From HGM04593 sp045661205 (GTDB taxonomy: Bacteria; Bacteroidota; Bacteroidia; Bacteroidales; Bacteroidaceae), in contig JAZRFE010000045.1 in assembly GCA_045661205.1 (NCBI GenBank), forward strand, positions 1 to 23,729: a stretch of 23,729 bases of DNA, written 5' to 3'. Position numbers and translations under genes: made by a program. Each line of letters starts with the position of its first letter. Positions within the stretch are counted from its first letter, which is position 1. Positions 23,501 through 23,729 of this stretch are shown here, in pieces. A model generated the notes under the pieces. That model had not been told where the DNA came from and ran no database searches. It worked only from the letters and a program-made list of their open reading frames with translations.

Positions 23501-23647
23501 AAGTCCTTTATATGTAACCTTTAAATTCGATGAACCAGTAATTTCGTAAAATATACCACCGACCTCAAAGTCGTGTGCACCTACCGCAACACTGCATAGC
23601 AACGCTACTATTGTAGTAAGCAGTTGCTTAAAGTAAATTTTTCTCAT
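20543..23647 (-). CDS. BspA-like leucine-rich repeat surface protein (LRR_5) with sorting-like C-terminus
   Basis: 1034 residues. The signal peptide ends about residue 24 (LLCSVAVGA). About 19 LRR_5 units of roughly 23 residues follow, each built on IPNSVTSIGxxAFxxCSxLTSV. They come in blocks, broken by three copies of a different module starting with LCGDNxYWxxDEATATLxIxGxGxMxDF at about residues 433, 581 and 707; copies 1 and 2 are preceded or followed by ILYVPAGAKATYxATAGW. From about 964 (GIEDVADDVP) to the end is a 70-residue beta domain finishing in GLYIVRVGNKTMKVKL, like type IX secretion or cell-surface sorting domains. BspA relatives in Tannerella and Treponema bind fibronectin and host cells, but that is not shown for this one. 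It is a single gene, and its neighbours give no further clue. Confidence 0.93.
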   Translation of the reverse strand: MRKIYFKQLLTTIVALLCSVAVGAHDFEVGGIFYEITGSSNLKVTYKGLYSDSYLNEYQGTVVIPESVTYNEKTYSVTSIGDNAFYYCVNLTSITIPNSVTSIGNYAFRNCSKLTSVTIPNSVTSIGDRAFESCVSLKELRIEDGKTTLSLGHNSYYTEYRGLFYDCPLQSLYLGRDISYKTAYNYGYSPFYNKEELKLLTIGNGVTSIGDRAFSGCSGLTSVTIPNSVTSIGNYAFYECSGLTSIEIPNSVTSIGGSAFGSCSGLTSVTIPNSVTSIGGSAFGSCSRLTSVVVESGNRVYDSRDNCNAIIKTSTNALIQGCNNTIIPNSVTSIGDYAFYGCSGLIHITIPQSVASIGEDAFCYCSSLVNIVSNIPAESLFELPGTALTVDGKYGPFKYIDEECSLIVPAGAKATYASNYGWRVFKRIVENTTDNLCGDNTYWTYDEATATHSIIGWGTMYDYAWDNVPWTKFKEGVKTVVIEDGVTSIGSSAFSGYSGLTCVTIGNSVTSIRDNAFFGCSSLTSVISNIPADKIFAVDASVFEGVDKSNCILYVPAGAKATYVATAGWKNFTNIVEMATENLCGYNLYCTYDEATATLGIIGTGRMYDFEFRSAPWRKYSQNIKTVVIGDGVTGIGSMPFSGCSSLTSVISNIPAGKLFAVLDYVFEDYSGGNIYNCTLYVPAGTKATYAATAGWKEFANIVEMAGEKLCGDNAYWSFDEETATLTISGSGAMHDFEFSIAPWLEYQEDIKTVVIEDGVTSIGSSAFSGCSGLTSVTIPNSVTSIGEGAFYNCSSLTSVTIGNSVTSIGKWAFRYCKALTGVEIPSSVTFIGAAAFEYSGIVNIAFPESITNIDEWMFNGCIGLTNVTIPNSVTSIGEVAFYNCTGLTSVTIPNRVTNIGNYAFSGCSCLTSIYLLSETPASISGYSFSNYGATLYVPQGSIEAYRVANYWSNFTNIVEFDPTGIEDVADDVPAFEITTGGIQLTAAEGKALAIYTAGGALVEKIDSYAGDEIILDKGLYIVRVGNKTMKVKL
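22787..22924. repeat. near-identical tandem 69-bp units inside the LRR gene
   Basis: Two adjacent units, 22787-22855 and 22856-22924, each encode one 23-residue LRR. The first 40 bases differ at one position only, and both units encode NSVTSIGGSAFGSCS. The rest of the gene repeats the same pattern with more drift. Such identity at third codon positions points to recent duplication or gene conversion. Confidence 0.75.
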
Positions 23648-23729
23648 GTATAATATGTTTTAAATGTTTATATGTCTCTATGATATTTAACTAAGTGCAA
23701 ACGTGTTTTTAGTTTTTTTATCTGAGTTT
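23648..23729. other. upstream region of the LRR gene at the window edge
   Basis: 82 very AT-rich bases, non-coding as far as seen. The minus strand holds CACGTTTG (23706-23699), one base from TAnnTTTG, a weak promoter candidate about 50 bp before the start. No -33 element is visible. Confidence 0.3.

Overview
The window looks like chromosomal DNA of a Bacteroidales bacterium (phylum Bacteroidota); I do not assign a genus. Supporting signs are TAnnTTTG-type -7 promoter elements, starts preceded by A/T-rich sequence rather than strong Shine-Dalgarno motifs, many Sec and lipoprotein signal peptides, two very large secreted proteins ending in a type IX secretion-like C-terminal domain, and family matches such as a four-gene ECF-sigma/membrane/beta-barrel operon and BspA-type leucine-rich repeats. 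No tRNA, rRNA, CRISPR array, insertion sequence or prophage gene was seen.

Layout. 1-546 is the AT-rich 3' end of an unidentified secreted or surface protein, closed by a perfect two-way hairpin terminator. 832-3126 is a tightly packed operon: ECF sigma factor, single-pass membrane protein (probable anti-sigma factor), small secreted protein and an outer-membrane beta-barrel candidate. A promoter with ECF-like -35/-10 spacing lies just upstream, suggesting self-regulation. 3352-4074 is a separately promoted Ig-like lipoprotein. On the minus strand, 8451 back to 4155 carries ettA, a PLP aminotransferase, a SpoU-type RNA methyltransferase and a small unknown protein. Divergent from ettA on the plus strand are an M3 (Dcp-like) peptidase, a C_GCAxxG_C_C protein and a small winged-helix protein.

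From 11860 to the right end everything is on the minus strand. In transcription order from the right these are: a 1034-residue BspA-like LRR protein; an HTH-Fic protein with repeats bracketing its promoter; a long-form QueA; a Cys-rich lipoprotein; a SIMPL-domain protein; and then riboflavin synthase, a nitroreductase and a secreted GH2 enzyme as a closely spaced trio. Riboflavin synthase feeds the FMN that the nitroreductase uses; why the GH2 enzyme sits directly behind them is not clear.

Most genes are ordinary housekeeping or envelope genes. The parts deserving attention are the self-contained ECF operon, the HTH-Fic gene with its probable operator repeats, the orphan signal peptide running into a terminator at 11744-11860, the multi-domain GH2 enzyme and the internally repetitive LRR gene. 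I did not find convincing evidence of a wholly new system.
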